64,000 nucleotides of DNA from an uncultured Kangiellaceae bacterium. Lineage in GTDB: Bacteria > Pseudomonadota > Gammaproteobacteria > Enterobacterales > Kangiellaceae. The stretch is taken from positions 1-64,000 of the forward strand of contig CAJQOL010000001.1 of the NCBI GenBank assembly GCA_905479925.1, given 5' to 3'. This document shows positions 9,230 through 18,169 of the stretch, piece by piece. Below the pieces are notes generated by a model. That model had not been told where the DNA came from, did not search any database, and saw only the letters and a program-made list of their open reading frames with translations. The position numbers and the translations under genes were made by a program. The stretch's first letter is position 1, and every line of letters begins with the position of its first letter.

Positions 9230-9299
9230 AAGCTTTCCTAATTTTTTTTAACTATCTAATAATCTAAATCGTTTTGTTACTCGATTTGTTAACCGGTTT

Positions 9300-10226
9300 C
9301 TATACCGGATCTAACCAACCGTGAGTATCGTCGGTTTCTCCGGTGAACAGCCCAAAAAATTGTTCTTGAATCTGTTTAGTCACCGGACCGCGTTTACCCT
9401 CGCCAACTATCATGCCGTCAACGCCTCTTACGGGTACCACTTCTGTAGCGGTTCCAGTCATAAATATTTCATCAGCTAGATATAGCGACTCTCTTGATAA
9501 TGTCTCTTCTCTAACTTCTAAGCCGTTATCTTTAGCTAGTTGCATCACACAATCTCGAGTTAATCCCTGCAAAATAGACGCGGCATTATGAGGTGTATAT
9601 ATGATTCCCTTCTTAACTAAAAAGACATTTTGACCGGCACCTTCGCTAACATAGTTATTGCTATCCAACGCAATACCTTCGGCATAACCATGGCGCGCAG
9701 CCTCGCAGGAAATCAGTTGTGACGATAGATAGTTTCCACCAGCCTTAGCTGCCGTTGGCATGGTATTTGGAGCCAGTCTATTCCAGCTAGAAACCCCGAC
9801 ATCAACGCCTTGTTCAATTGCTTCCTCACCGAGGTAGGCGTCCCATGGGAAAGCTGCAATGATGACATCGGATTGAGCATCCAAAGGTGGCCGTAGGCCC
9901 ATACCTACTTCGCCTAGAAAAACCAACGGTCTAATGTAGGCAGAATCTAGTTGGTTTTTTGAAACGGCTTGTTTACAAGCCTGAACAATTTCCTGGTTAG
10001 TGAAAGGAATCGTCATACGATAAACTCTCGCTGAATCAAAAAGTCTATCTACATGTTCTTGTAAACGAAAAATGCAGGTGCCTTTATGTGTTTTGTAGGC
10101 GCGTATTCCTTCAAATACCGAGGAGCCGTAATGTAACGCGTGGCTCATTACATGTACGGTCGCATCTTTCCATTGAATAAATTCACCATTAGACCAAATT
10201 AAATTTGAGCTTGCCTTATTTGCCAT
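9300..10226 (-). CDS. ilvE: Branched-chain amino acid aminotransferase
   Basis: Fold-type IV PLP aminotransferase performing the last step of Ile, Val and Leu synthesis, 308 residues as in E. coli. The PLP lysine is Lys161 in TAAKAGGNYLSS. The N-terminal HALHYGSSVFEGIRAY and C-terminal EIFMTGTATEVVPV (phosphate-binding) signatures are present. It lies between ilvM and ilvD in the operon. Confidence 0.98.
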   Translation of the reverse strand: MANKASSNLIWSNGEFIQWKDATVHVMSHALHYGSSVFEGIRAYKTHKGTCIFRLQEHVDRLFDSARVYRMTIPFTNQEIVQACKQAVSKNQLDSAYIRPLVFLGEVGMGLRPPLDAQSDVIIAAFPWDAYLGEEAIEQGVDVGVSSWNRLAPNTMPTAAKAGGNYLSSQLISCEAARHGYAEGIALDSNNYVSEGAGQNVFLVKKGIIYTPHNAASILQGLTRDCVMQLAKDNGLEVREETLSRESLYLADEIFMTGTATEVVPVRGVDGMIVGEGKRGPVTKQIQEQFFGLFTGETDDTHGWLDPV

Positions 10227-10292
10227 TTGTTATTTTCCTAATACTAAGTACTTTTCATCATTGTGCATTAATAGTTGTTATCCGTTCAATAG

Positions 10293-10616
10293 TCAGCTGA
10301 TTTGATGAGCCATTTGACTATTTTCTGGGCATGTTTCTAAGTTGACTGATTTTAAGTTGGCTGATTTTAAATTGACAGTCGTTATGTCAGTCTGTTTATA
10401 GAGTTGGTTAAACAAGTTACCAATAGCTCTCTCAGTTGTATTACTTGCATCCATCGCATCTTGTAATGTTAATTCAATATCTAATACCGATTCATTTTGT
10501 CGACTGAACACGGTACAGCCTGTAATAGTGAAGCCTCGAAAACGGGTGACTTGAAAAAGTCGCTCCAATACCGTTGGCTGGTTTTGAGCGGTTATGCTTA
10601 CCGTTTGTTGTGACAT
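10293..10616 (-). CDS. ilvM: Acetolactate synthase isozyme II-type small regulatory subunit
   Basis: A short ACT-domain subunit that partners IlvG. The core (residues 1-80) carries the pattern NQPTVLERLFQVTRFRGFTITGC typical of IlvM. It is 107 residues against 87 in E. coli. The extra C-terminal tail is three five-residue repeats (NLKSA, NLKSV, NLETC) encoded by a 15-bp triplication. It lies 41 bp after ilvG. Confidence 0.9.
   Translation of the reverse strand: MSQQTVSITAQNQPTVLERLFQVTRFRGFTITGCTVFSRQNESVLDIELTLQDAMDASNTTERAIGNLFNQLYKQTDITTVNLKSANLKSVNLETCPENSQMAHQIS
10332..10376 (-). repeat. 15-bp triplicate in the 3' end of ilvM
   Basis: Units TGTTTCTAAGTTGAC (10332), TGATTTTAAGTTGGC (10347) and TGATTTTAAATTGAC (10362) on the plus strand. 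All are in frame with ilvM and lengthen its C-terminal tail. Confidence 0.85.
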
Positions 10617-10657
10617 GTTTTTTCTCCAGTCTGTTGTGTTTCTAAGCTATGCAATGG

Positions 10658-12439
10658 TTATACGCGATCGATCATTTCATGATTGGCTTTTTCCGGCGGA
10701 ACCAGTGGCCAAACATTTTCAAATATATTGATTCGTACATGCAGTAGGTAAGCACCTTTTGATTCTGTCATCTTTTGCAGTGCTGCAACTACCTCACTTT
10801 CTTGAGTAATTGTTTGCGCGTCGATTTCAAAGGCTTTTGCAATAGCAACAAAATCTGGATTATCTGACAAATCCGTTTCGCTATAACGTTGTTCAAAAAA
10901 TAGTTGTTGCCATTGCCGTACTAAACCCAACCGGCTGTTATCAAGCAATAGAATTTTAACCGGTAACTTGTAGCGCTTTATGGTGGCAAGTTCTTGCATA
11001 TTCATCATGAAAGAACCATCACCGGTTACACTCACTACCAGACTATTCGGTTTGCTAATTTGCGCACCGATCGCAGCAGGAATACCAAAGCCCATAGTCC
11101 CTAAACCACAACTTGAAATAAATTGGTTAGAGCGGGTAAATTGTAAATACTGCGCAGCCCACATTTGGTGTTGACCAACATCGGTAGTCACATGCATCTC
11201 GGGCCCAACTGCTAGAAATTGATTAAGCCTATAAAGCAACTGAGTTGCATCAATTGCCGTAACCGCAGTGGAAGGGGTCTTAGAGTCGATTGAACCGTTA
11301 CCTTCTTCCGACCTCCTGGTTTCAGTGGCGCTTTTCTCTAGTGTTTCAATTTGGGAAACACAATAGTTATTCCATTCTTGGCGCTCCGCGTCATTGGCTC
11401 TGTTTTCTCTCACCACTTCAATTAAAGTTGCTAAGGTTTGTTTTAGGCTCCCTAATAATGGAACATCGGCGGTGCGCCTTTTGTTAATTTCCGCTGGATC
11501 AATGTCCATATGAATGACTTTTGCGTTGGGGGCAAATTCGTTTAACTTGCCGGTCGCGCGATCATCGAATCTTGCACCTAGAACGACTAGCAGATCCGAT
11601 TGTTGGATTGCCATGTTAGCGGCCTTGGTACCATGCATTCCTAACATGCCTAAATACAATTTTCGGTCGTATGGAACGCTACCCAACCCTTTTAAAGTGG
11701 CAACCGTTGGAGCGCACAATAGCTGCATCAGTTCCGCTAACTGTTCATCGGCTCGAGCCATACCAACACCACCGCCAACATAAAGTACTGGTTTTTTCGC
11801 GGAGGCAATTAGCTCGCTAGCTTTTTCATATTGCGCCTTTTCATTGATGCCATTTTTCTGCTTGGGCGGTGTGGATTTAGCGATCAAATGTCGCTTAGAA
11901 TAAACTAACTCGAGTGGCTTATTAGATACCGCAACTTGAACATCTTTGGGAATATCGATTAGTACAGGCCCAGGTCGGTCGCTGGTTGCAATGCTAAAGG
12001 CCTGATGGATACAGTCAGCAAGATCTTCTAATCGCTTAACCTGAAATGAATATTTAGTGCAGGCTAAACTGAGACTTATAATATCGACTTCTTGAAATGC
12101 ATCCGACCCCATTGCTTTGGTAGAGACTTGGCCGGTAATGGCTATCACCGGAATAGAGTCTGACATAGCATCCGCTAGACCGGTGATTAAATTAGTGGCC
12201 CCTGGTCCAGAGGTTGCCATACAGACTCCCACTTTGTTACTTGCTCTGGCATAACCTATGGCTGCCATCGCTGCGCCTTGTTCGTGGCGACATAAGTAGT
12301 GTGTAATTTCACTGGAGTAAATCGCATCATACATTGGCATGATGGCACCACCGGGATATCCAAAGATATCGGTTACTCCATATTGTTGTAATAGCGAAAG
12401 TGTTTGATTAGCTCCGCTATTAGTCATTTTCTTGTTCAT
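10658..12439 (-). CDS. ilvG: Acetolactate synthase large subunit (isozyme II type)
   Basis: ThDP-dependent catalytic subunit that condenses pyruvate with pyruvate or 2-oxobutanoate. The catalytic Glu53 is in [15 protein letters not shown]. The ThDP/Mg site is [12 protein letters not shown] with LLLDNSRLG downstream. The C-terminus [13 protein letters not shown] matches IlvG rather than IlvB or IlvI. It is 593 residues, about 45 longer than E. coli IlvG, mostly through a low-complexity stretch at about 355-395 ([13 protein letters not shown]). The ATG at 12439 is chosen; a second in-frame ATG is at 12427 and neither has a clear Shine-Dalgarno. The frame is intact, unlike the frameshifted ilvG of E. 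coli K-12. Confidence 0.97.
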   Translation of the reverse strand: MNKKMTNSGANQTLSLLQQYGVTDIFGYPGGAIMPMYDAIYSSEITHYLCRHEQGAAMAAIGYARASNKVGVCMATSGPGATNLITGLADAMSDSIPVIAITGQVSTKAMGSDAFQEVDIISLSLACTKYSFQVKRLEDLADCIHQAFSIATSDRPGPVLIDIPKDVQVAVSNKPLELVYSKRHLIAKSTPPKQKNGINEKAQYEKASELIASAKKPVLYVGGGVGMARADEQLAELMQLLCAPTVATLKGLGSVPYDRKLYLGMLGMHGTKAANMAIQQSDLLVVLGARFDDRATGKLNEFAPNAKVIHMDIDPAEINKRRTADVPLLGSLKQTLATLIEVVRENRANDAERQEWNNYCVSQIETLEKSATETRRSEEGNGSIDSKTPSTAVTAIDATQLLYRLNQFLAVGPEMHVTTDVGQHQMWAAQYLQFTRSNQFISSCGLGTMGFGIPAAIGAQISKPNSLVVSVTGDGSFMMNMQELATIKRYKLPVKILLLDNSRLGLVRQWQQLFFEQRYSETDLSDNPDFVAIAKAFEIDAQTITQESEVVAALQKMTESKGAYLLHVRINIFENVWPLVPPEKANHEMIDRV

Positions 12440-12475
12440 GGACTTTAATGCCTAACTGTCAGTATAAATTTATTC

Positions 12476-12508
12476 AAAAAAAAACCCCCGGTCCTTTCGG
12501 AGCGGGGG
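12476..12508 (-). terminator. ilv attenuator terminator
   Basis: On the minus strand CCCCCG and CGGGGG (plus 12503-12508 and 12485-12490) pair with an inner GGA/TCC extension, then run straight into nine T. It lies between the leader peptide stop (12538) and ilvG. The 5' arm CCCCGC can instead pair with GCGGGG inside the leader-peptide codons (plus 12554-12559), giving an antiterminator. This is the alternative-structure logic of amino-acid attenuators. Confidence 0.9.
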
Positions 12509-12537
12509 TCTGGTTGTCTTTTTACTAAATTATTTTC

Positions 12538-12618
12538 TTAGCGCAACACATTTCCCCGCAGAGGTCTAATGACCACCACGATGAGAATGCTAATAATGAC
12601 TAAAGAAAATTGATTCAT
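12538..12618 (-). CDS. ilvL: ilv operon leader peptide
   Basis: A 26-codon frame starting with ATG at 12618 and ending with TAA at 12538. The first part reads MNQFSLVIISILIVVVIRPL: 13 of residues 6-20 are Leu, Ile or Val. This is the hallmark of the ilvGMEDA leader, where ribosome stalling at scarce charged tRNA-Ile, -Val or -Leu prevents the downstream terminator. A small pause hairpin GGTC-TAAT-GACC (12563-12574) lies within it. It is not homologous residue by residue to E. coli IlvL, but position, composition and attached attenuator agree. Confidence 0.88.
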   Translation of the reverse strand: MNQFSLVIISILIVVVIRPLRGNVLR

Positions 12619-12730
12619 AATAATTGTAATAATAAAAATTAATTCGTTGCGCTTAAAAAGATGAACGTTAGGTCCATCAAAAAACAGTTAATAGTTTTAC
12701 CTTAATTCGGCAAACTCGCTAGTTGCTGTA

Positions 12731-12760
12731 TTTGTATCATAGTAATAAAAAAAGTATCAA
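12731..12760 (-). promoter_or_regulatory. Possible ilvLGMEDA promoter
   Basis: Minus strand TTGATA (plus 12755-12760) and TACAAA (plus 12731-12736) with an 18-bp spacer. This gives an untranslated leader of about 105 nt before ilvL. It is a weak match; a start closer to ilvL is possible. Confidence 0.3.
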
Positions 12761-12932
12761 CCATAAAATGTGAAAAATAAAGTTCTGGCTATAACTTGCA
12801 GTTATATAAGCGTTGTCGTTAATGACCACTGCTATCAATCCGTATCGTGATTAAGTTAACCATCGTTGTTAACACTGACTAAAACATAACTGAGTATTTA
12901 ATTCTATTCGTTTCATTTTGATGCATTTGAAT

Positions 12933-13841
12933 CTACTCATTTGAATCTATGCATTCTAGCAAGGCCGCAATCGTGGGCTGTTCGGTTGCTCTATGATTGC
13001 AGCAAACTCCTAGTTCAAATGGTGAAATGAAGTGTTTATGTTCGATTTTTCTAATACGGTCTTTAACGGGGCTATTATCAACCACAACATCAGGCGCAAT
13101 GCCAAAGCCACACCCTAGCGCCACCATACTGACTAATGCCTCATGCCCTGAAACCGTCGCGTAGATGTTCGGCTTTTGTACCACCTGTTGCTTTAACCAA
13201 GTCTCGAAACGTTTTCTGGCGGGACCATGGTCCGGCATTATTGTCGGTAAATAAGTCCAGGGTTTGTGTTGCGATATAGCCTGCTGGCTGTTAGCTGACG
13301 GCAAACTAGTCATGTTGTCTATTTGTCTTGGAGCAATGATAGACAATGGGATTTCCGCAATGCGAACAAAGGTAATTTTGCTGGAAAGATGTTCTGGTTT
13401 AGCGGCTATTGCAATAGCTTGCTTATGCTTTTGCACAAAACCGATTGCGTCGGCAGCATCACCAGTTGTTAGCATGATTTCGACGGCCGGGTGCTTTTTA
13501 CGAAAACGGTCTAACAGTTTAGGTAAATGGCTATACGCGGCGGTTACTGAGCAGAATATCTGTAATTGTCCAGTTAGTTGCTTCTTTTGCTGGCTAAGGT
13601 TTTCTACCAATTGCTGCCATTGGATTACTTGTTGAGCGGCAAATTCAAGGAACTGTATACCACTATCGGTTAATTCAACGCTTCGATTATCCCTAATTAA
13701 TAACGGGTAACCGAGTTGCTGTTCCATTCTTTGGATTAATCGACTGAGCGTGGAGGGGCTCATGTGATACTTGCTGGCGGTTTTACCAAAATGTAACGAC
13801 TGTGCTAAATGTTGGAATATTTTGAGAGATTTGATATCCAT
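12933..13841 (-). CDS. ilvY: LysR-type activator of ilvC
   Basis: A 302-residue LysR-family regulator. The N-terminal winged HTH (residues 1-60, SLHFGKTASKYHMSPSTLSRLIQRME) precedes the effector-binding domain. Its position divergent from ilvC and adjacent to ilvGMEDA is the same as E. coli ilvY, whose product activates ilvC when acetolactate or acetohydroxybutyrate accumulates. The ATG at 13841 is used. The C-terminal region CGFGIAPDVVVDN fits the family. Confidence 0.93.
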   Translation of the reverse strand: MDIKSLKIFQHLAQSLHFGKTASKYHMSPSTLSRLIQRMEQQLGYPLLIRDNRSVELTDSGIQFLEFAAQQVIQWQQLVENLSQQKKQLTGQLQIFCSVTAAYSHLPKLLDRFRKKHPAVEIMLTTGDAADAIGFVQKHKQAIAIAAKPEHLSSKITFVRIAEIPLSIIAPRQIDNMTSLPSANSQQAISQHKPWTYLPTIMPDHGPARKRFETWLKQQVVQKPNIYATVSGHEALVSMVALGCGFGIAPDVVVDNSPVKDRIRKIEHKHFISPFELGVCCNHRATEQPTIAALLECIDSNE

Positions 13842-13894
13842 TTTTGTTGCGACCTTTTGAGCAAGTCATTGTTAGCCAATAATTACGGTTTTGT

Positions 13895-13962
13895 AATTGC
13901 GGTTTTGTAATTGCGATAAATGCAATATAGTGTTGATTATATATCATTTTACGCAATGCGAT
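13895..13962. promoter_or_regulatory. ilvY-ilvC divergent control region, candidate IlvY operators
   Basis: A perfect dyad ATTGC-N7-GCAAT spans 13910-13926 and fits the LysR T-N11-A pattern. A direct copy of its left part (GGTTTTGTAATTGCG) occurs just upstream, and a further ACGCAATGCGAT lies at 13951-13962. E. coli IlvY binds two tandem operators in the same place. A -35-like TTGATT at 13933 is present but no convincing -10 is paired with it. Confidence 0.5.
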
Positions 13963-14112
13963 AGAAATAATAGACTGACCAGTATCGAGTTCTATTAATT
14001 TTAACGCTGTAACAGCATTAACGACTAACCAATGCTTAACCGACCAAGAGGCCGCTGTAACTTTCGAGTTCTGTTAGTGGTTAAGCCTGCACTCAATACT
14101 GGAGTCTAAATC

Positions 14113-15603
14113 ATGAGTAATTACTTTAATCAACTACCGTTGCGAAACAAGCTAGCGCAGCTCGGTCAATGTCGTTTTATGAAGCCTGAGGAATTTAGTC
14201 AAGGTTGTGAACTGATTAAAGATTGGAATGTGGTCATTGTTGGGTGTGGAGCGCAGGGCCTTAATCAAGGGTTAAACATGAGAGACTCAGGGCTTAGTAT
14301 TAGTTATGCGCTGCGTGAGCAGGCAATTGAGGAAAAACGACAATCCTTCCGCTGGGCAAGTGAAAATGGTTTTAATGTTGGCACACTTGAGCAATTAGTT
14401 CCAAAAGCGGACTTAGTTCTTAACTTAACGCCTGATAAACAACACAGCGCCGTTGTTAACAGTCTGCTACCGCTTATAAAACAAGGGGCGACTCTGGCTT
14501 ATTCACACGGCTTTAATATTGTTGAAGAAGGCATGCAAATTCGTTCCGACATAACAGTGATTATGGTCGCACCTAAGTGCCCGGGTACGGAAGTACGGCA
14601 AGAGTATTTACGAGGCTTTGGGGTGCCAACGTTAATCGCGGTGCACCCGGAAAATGATCCAAATGCCAATGATCCAGAAAAGTGCGGGTTGGCAATTGCC
14701 AAAGCCTATGCCGCGGCAACAGGAGGTCACCGTGCTGGGGTTTTAGAGTCGTCGTTTGTTGCAGAAGTTAAATCTGATTTAATGGGGGAGCAAACCATTC
14801 TTTGTGGAATGCTGCAGACCGGAGCCATTGTTGGACATAGGCACTTAGTAAGCCAAGGTGTAGAAGCAGGTTATGCACGTAAACTTATTCAATACGGATG
14901 GGAGACGATAACCGAAGGTCTTAAGCATGGCGGTATTACCAATATGATGGATCGCCTGTCGAATCCCGCCAAAATAAGGGCTTTTAAATTATCTGAGTCA
15001 CTTAAGCTGGTCCTTAGGCCGCTGTTTGAAAAACATATGGACGATATAATTGACGGCAAGTTCTCCGAAAACATGATGAAAGACTGGAAGAATAATGATG
15101 AAAATCTTCTAAAATGGCGAGCTCAAACGGCGGAAACATCTTTTGAGCAGGCAGCCGATTGCGACAAAGTCATTGCGGAACAGTCCTATTATGACCGAGG
15201 TTTGTTTTTAGTTGCTATGGTTAAAGCGGGTGTTGAACTGGCCTTTGAGACCATGGTTGCTGCCGGCATTATTGAAGAGTCTGCATATTATGAGTCTTTA
15301 CATGAAACGCCGTTGATTGCTAACTGTATCGCACGTAATAAACTTTATGAGATGAACGTCGTGATTTCCGATACTGCTGAATACGGCAATTATTTGTTTA
15401 CTCATTCTGCGGTACCAATTCTCGAAGAGTTTGTTGCGGAATTAGGCCTTGAAGACCTAGGAGAGGGATTAGGTCAGCAGTCTACTTCGGTCGACAATAT
15501 TGCGCTGATAGAGGTTAATGAGGCAATTTGTGCCCACCCGGTTGAATTGGTTGGTAAGGAACTACGAGGGTATATGTCAGCCATGAAATCGATTACCGCC
15601 TAG
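14113..15603 (+). CDS. ilvC: Ketol-acid reductoisomerase (class II, long form)
   Basis: Isomerises and reduces acetolactate or acetohydroxybutyrate with NADPH and Mg2+, the second common step of Val/Ile synthesis. The dinucleotide-binding motif [11 protein letters not shown] is at residues 44-54. Metal-ligand regions [12 protein letters not shown] and the duplicated knotted helical domain (about 210-490) are present. At 496 residues it is the class II enzyme of enterics, not the 330-residue class I. ATG at 14113 follows GGAGTCTAAATC. Confidence 0.98.
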   Translation: MSNYFNQLPLRNKLAQLGQCRFMKPEEFSQGCELIKDWNVVIVGCGAQGLNQGLNMRDSGLSISYALREQAIEEKRQSFRWASENGFNVGTLEQLVPKADLVLNLTPDKQHSAVVNSLLPLIKQGATLAYSHGFNIVEEGMQIRSDITVIMVAPKCPGTEVRQEYLRGFGVPTLIAVHPENDPNANDPEKCGLAIAKAYAAATGGHRAGVLESSFVAEVKSDLMGEQTILCGMLQTGAIVGHRHLVSQGVEAGYARKLIQYGWETITEGLKHGGITNMMDRLSNPAKIRAFKLSESLKLVLRPLFEKHMDDIIDGKFSENMMKDWKNNDENLLKWRAQTAETSFEQAADCDKVIAEQSYYDRGLFLVAMVKAGVELAFETMVAAGIIEESAYYESLHETPLIANCIARNKLYEMNVVISDTAEYGNYLFTHSAVPILEEFVAELGLEDLGEGLGQQSTSVDNIALIEVNEAICAHPVELVGKELRGYMSAMKSITA

Positions 15604-15693
15604 TTGTTAATGCTAGCGTTTATTGGATTATTGAAGTCTCGAAGACGCTAGCGGGCTTTACCATCTAGTGCTTATAGGCTGAAAATGCTTATT

Positions 15694-15728
15694 TGGCCGC
15701 TAGATCTCTACCTTTACGGCCATTTTTT
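15694..15728 (+). terminator. Rho-independent terminator of ilvC
   Basis: TGGCCG (15694-15699) pairs with CGGCCA (15717-15722), then six T. A separate 8-bp dyad GCTAGCGT/ACGCTAGC (15612/15645) lies just after the stop codon without a T tract. Confidence 0.65.
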
Positions 15729-15757
15729 GAATAGCGACTCTTTGAGCTGGTACTTAG

Positions 15758-16063
<306 letters not shown>

Positions 16064-16223
16064 AAGCATCATTCTGATCTAGACTTATCTACAAGCTATG
16101 GTTATAGTTAGTAAAAATAACGAATCTATAATAAATATAAAGGCTTAGCGAAACCGTCTAACAACCCGATTTGCTAGCTATCCGAGATGAAATACTCGGT
16201 CAACCAATAGTACAGGATAGAAA

Positions 16224-16631
16224 ATGCGTAAACATAGACATGTAATTGAAGATGAAACCGAAGTAGATATGACGCCAATGCTAGACATTGTGTTTATCAT
16301 GTTAATATTCTTTATCGTAACAACCTCTTTTATCAAAGAGTCAGGCATTGAAATTGTTAGACCAAACGATAACCAATCTGAAGCGCCACCTAACCCAACT
16401 TCGCCAATTTTGATTAGAATTAGCGACACCGGTGATGTTTCAATCAGCGGTCGACTAGTTGATGTTGCAGCGGTTCAAGCAAATGTTGAGGTTGAGCGTT
16501 CTAAGAAGCCTAAAGCAGCGGTTATTGTTCAAGTTAATGAAACTTCTGCGACCGGAATTTTGGTTAGTGTTGTTGATCAGGCTAAAAAAGCTGGTGTTGG
16601 TCAAGTCACTGTAACTAAAGCAGCTAAATAG
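16224..16631 (+). CDS. ExbD/TolR-family biopolymer transport protein
   Basis: A 135-residue proton-channel subunit. One membrane span (about 20-40) begins at the conserved DMTPMLDIVFIMLIFF, which includes the essential Asp of the family, and the rest is a periplasmic domain. Such proteins work with an ExbB/TolQ partner and TonB or TolA. No ExbB or TonB gene is next to it, so the partner must be encoded elsewhere. A strong terminator follows, suggesting a single-gene transcript. Confidence 0.9.
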   Translation: MRKHRHVIEDETEVDMTPMLDIVFIMLIFFIVTTSFIKESGIEIVRPNDNQSEAPPNPTSPILIRISDTGDVSISGRLVDVAAVQANVEVERSKKPKAAVIVQVNETSATGILVSVVDQAKKAGVGQVTVTKAAK

Positions 16632-16680
16632 AATATAACCATAAAGCAACTCGTTATAGATTGCTTAAGGGTACGTATAA

Positions 16681-16706
16681 AGGCGACTTAATTGGTCGCC
16701 TTTTTT
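16681..16706 (+). terminator. Rho-independent terminator after exbD
   Basis: AGGCGAC (16681-16687), loop TTAATTG, GTCGCCT (16695-16701), continuing into a six-T tract. Confidence 0.88.
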
Positions 16707-16792
16707 CGTTATAAGTTAGTTCAAAAATGACAAAGGTTTAACTGTCGATATAACCCGCAAATTGCAGCGGGTTACAGGAAGCTATATTTATT

Positions 16793-17101
16793 ATGGGTAA
16801 GGTGATAACTTTATTGGTACTGGCGTTAATCGCTTGGTATTGGTCCTATTCACAAAAAATTAAACAGCTAGCGTTACGAGCAAGTATCAACCGATGTAAG
16901 GAGGCTGGTGTTCAGTTTCTTGATCATAGTGTGGTATTACATCGAATCGGCTTTAGGAAAAATAGTAACAATCAATGGAAGATGATTCGAGAATATCGCT
17001 TCGAGTTTACTTCCACCGGTGATCATCGTTATATTGGGCGTGTAGTGATGCAGAGCCATCATTTGGTTTCCTCTGAGCTTGAACCATATAGTCTAAATTA
17101 A
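16793..17101 (+). CDS. DUF3301 family membrane-anchored protein
   Basis: A 102-residue protein with one N-terminal membrane helix (residues 3-20) followed by a conserved small domain with CKEAGVQFLDHSVVLHRIGF and REYRFEFTSTGDHRYIG, which I recognise as DUF3301. Function unknown. It lies 72 bp upstream of an ABC transporter gene set and may be cotranscribed with it. Confidence 0.8.
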   Translation: MGKVITLLVLALIAWYWSYSQKIKQLALRASINRCKEAGVQFLDHSVVLHRIGFRKNSNNQWKMIREYRFEFTSTGDHRYIGRVVMQSHHLVSSELEPYSLN

Positions 17102-17173
17102 GCGAGTTATAAGGACAATAATGCTATCTTTGACCTTTAATATCTTACTGCCTGTGATTAGCCAAAACCAGCT

Positions 17174-18169
17174 ATGAGCGAAACGAGTTTATCAATTTCC
17201 AAGCTTTGCCACACACTGGCGCCGCAAAAACGTTTGCAAATTCCGCAGCTTACTCTGGCGAGCCAAAGTCGAGTCGCTTTGCTAGGTTTAAATGGAGCGG
17301 GAAAATCATCTTTGATTCGTTTGCTTGTTGGTGAGAGCCTGCCCCAGCAAGGGACTATTGAATATCTTTCAAGTGTACAAAGTGATAAGACTCTAGCGCC
17401 TAATAGTAGAAATTTTAAGTGTTATTTAGGTTACCAAGCCGACACCATGTTGGCTATTGCAGAAATGACCGCCAATCAATATTTGAGTTTAACCGCAAGC
17501 CTAAAGGGACTGTCCGCTAAACAGACCAAGCAAAGTATTGATAGAGTTACTCAGCAGTGGAGATTATCAGAATTGCTGGACAAAAAAATGTCGCAGCTCT
17601 CTAAAGGTAATTTGCAAAAACTAGCCATTGCTCAAGCATTTATCGGCGAATTTAGGTACCTTATATTTGATGAGCCATGCCAAAGCCTTGACCCTATGGA
17701 GCAAGAGCGTTTTAACCAAAACCTTAGCCAGCTTGATCAATTCGAGCTATGTTTATTTTCTACCCATAATGTTCAACAAGCACTAGCGGTTGCAGACCAA
17801 ATAATACTAATCGACCAGTATAAAGTTCTTTTTCATTTTGATTTCAAACGTCAGTTGAGTTTTTTATTGGTGTTAAAAAATGCTATCTCTGGAACGTCTT
17901 CGGAGTATCTTCAATCGGTTGTTACAGACTCTGAAGTAAACCCTTTGAATTATTCTTCAAAGAAAGTGACTTCATTCATTATTCATATTTGCTTTGAGAA
18001 TACGCAACAGCTCGATGATTTCAAACAATCATCTGATCGCGAGTTAGCTGAGTATCATTTCTTTCTGCCTGAGCAACAAGCAGTATTACCACTTTTTCGG
18101 TTATTAGCCAGTGGCGAAATCAAAAATAATGTCGATAACGAATTAGCCGACGCAGAGCTTAAGCAATGA
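17174..18169 (+). CDS. ABC transporter ATP-binding protein (GldA-like)
   Basis: A 331-residue ATPase. Walker A is GLNGAGKSS (residues 38-46), signature LSKGNLQK (about 143-150), Walker B YLIFDEPC (about 160-167) and the switch His in STHN. The signature reads LSKGN rather than LSGGQ, as in CcmA/NatA/GldA-type exporters. A C-terminal extension of about 100 residues has no recognised motif. Its stop overlaps the start of the permease gene (ATGA at 18166), so the two are translationally coupled. Confidence 0.88.
   Translation: MSETSLSISKLCHTLAPQKRLQIPQLTLASQSRVALLGLNGAGKSSLIRLLVGESLPQQGTIEYLSSVQSDKTLAPNSRNFKCYLGYQADTMLAIAEMTANQYLSLTASLKGLSAKQTKQSIDRVTQQWRLSELLDKKMSQLSKGNLQKLAIAQAFIGEFRYLIFDEPCQSLDPMEQERFNQNLSQLDQFELCLFSTHNVQQALAVADQIILIDQYKVLFHFDFKRQLSFLLVLKNAISGTSSEYLQSVVTDSEVNPLNYSSKKVTSFIIHICFENTQQLDDFKQSSDRELAEYHFFLPEQQAVLPLFRLLASGEIKNNVDNELADAELKQ

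Noticed and set aside
10658-12439. ilvG frameshift as in E. coli K-12
   Set aside because: The frame is open end to end with all motifs in order; the enlarged linker is in frame.
13264-13635. A 123-codon Cys-rich open frame antisense to ilvY
   Set aside because: The cysteines come from reading Gln/Ala codons of ilvY backwards; no start signal.
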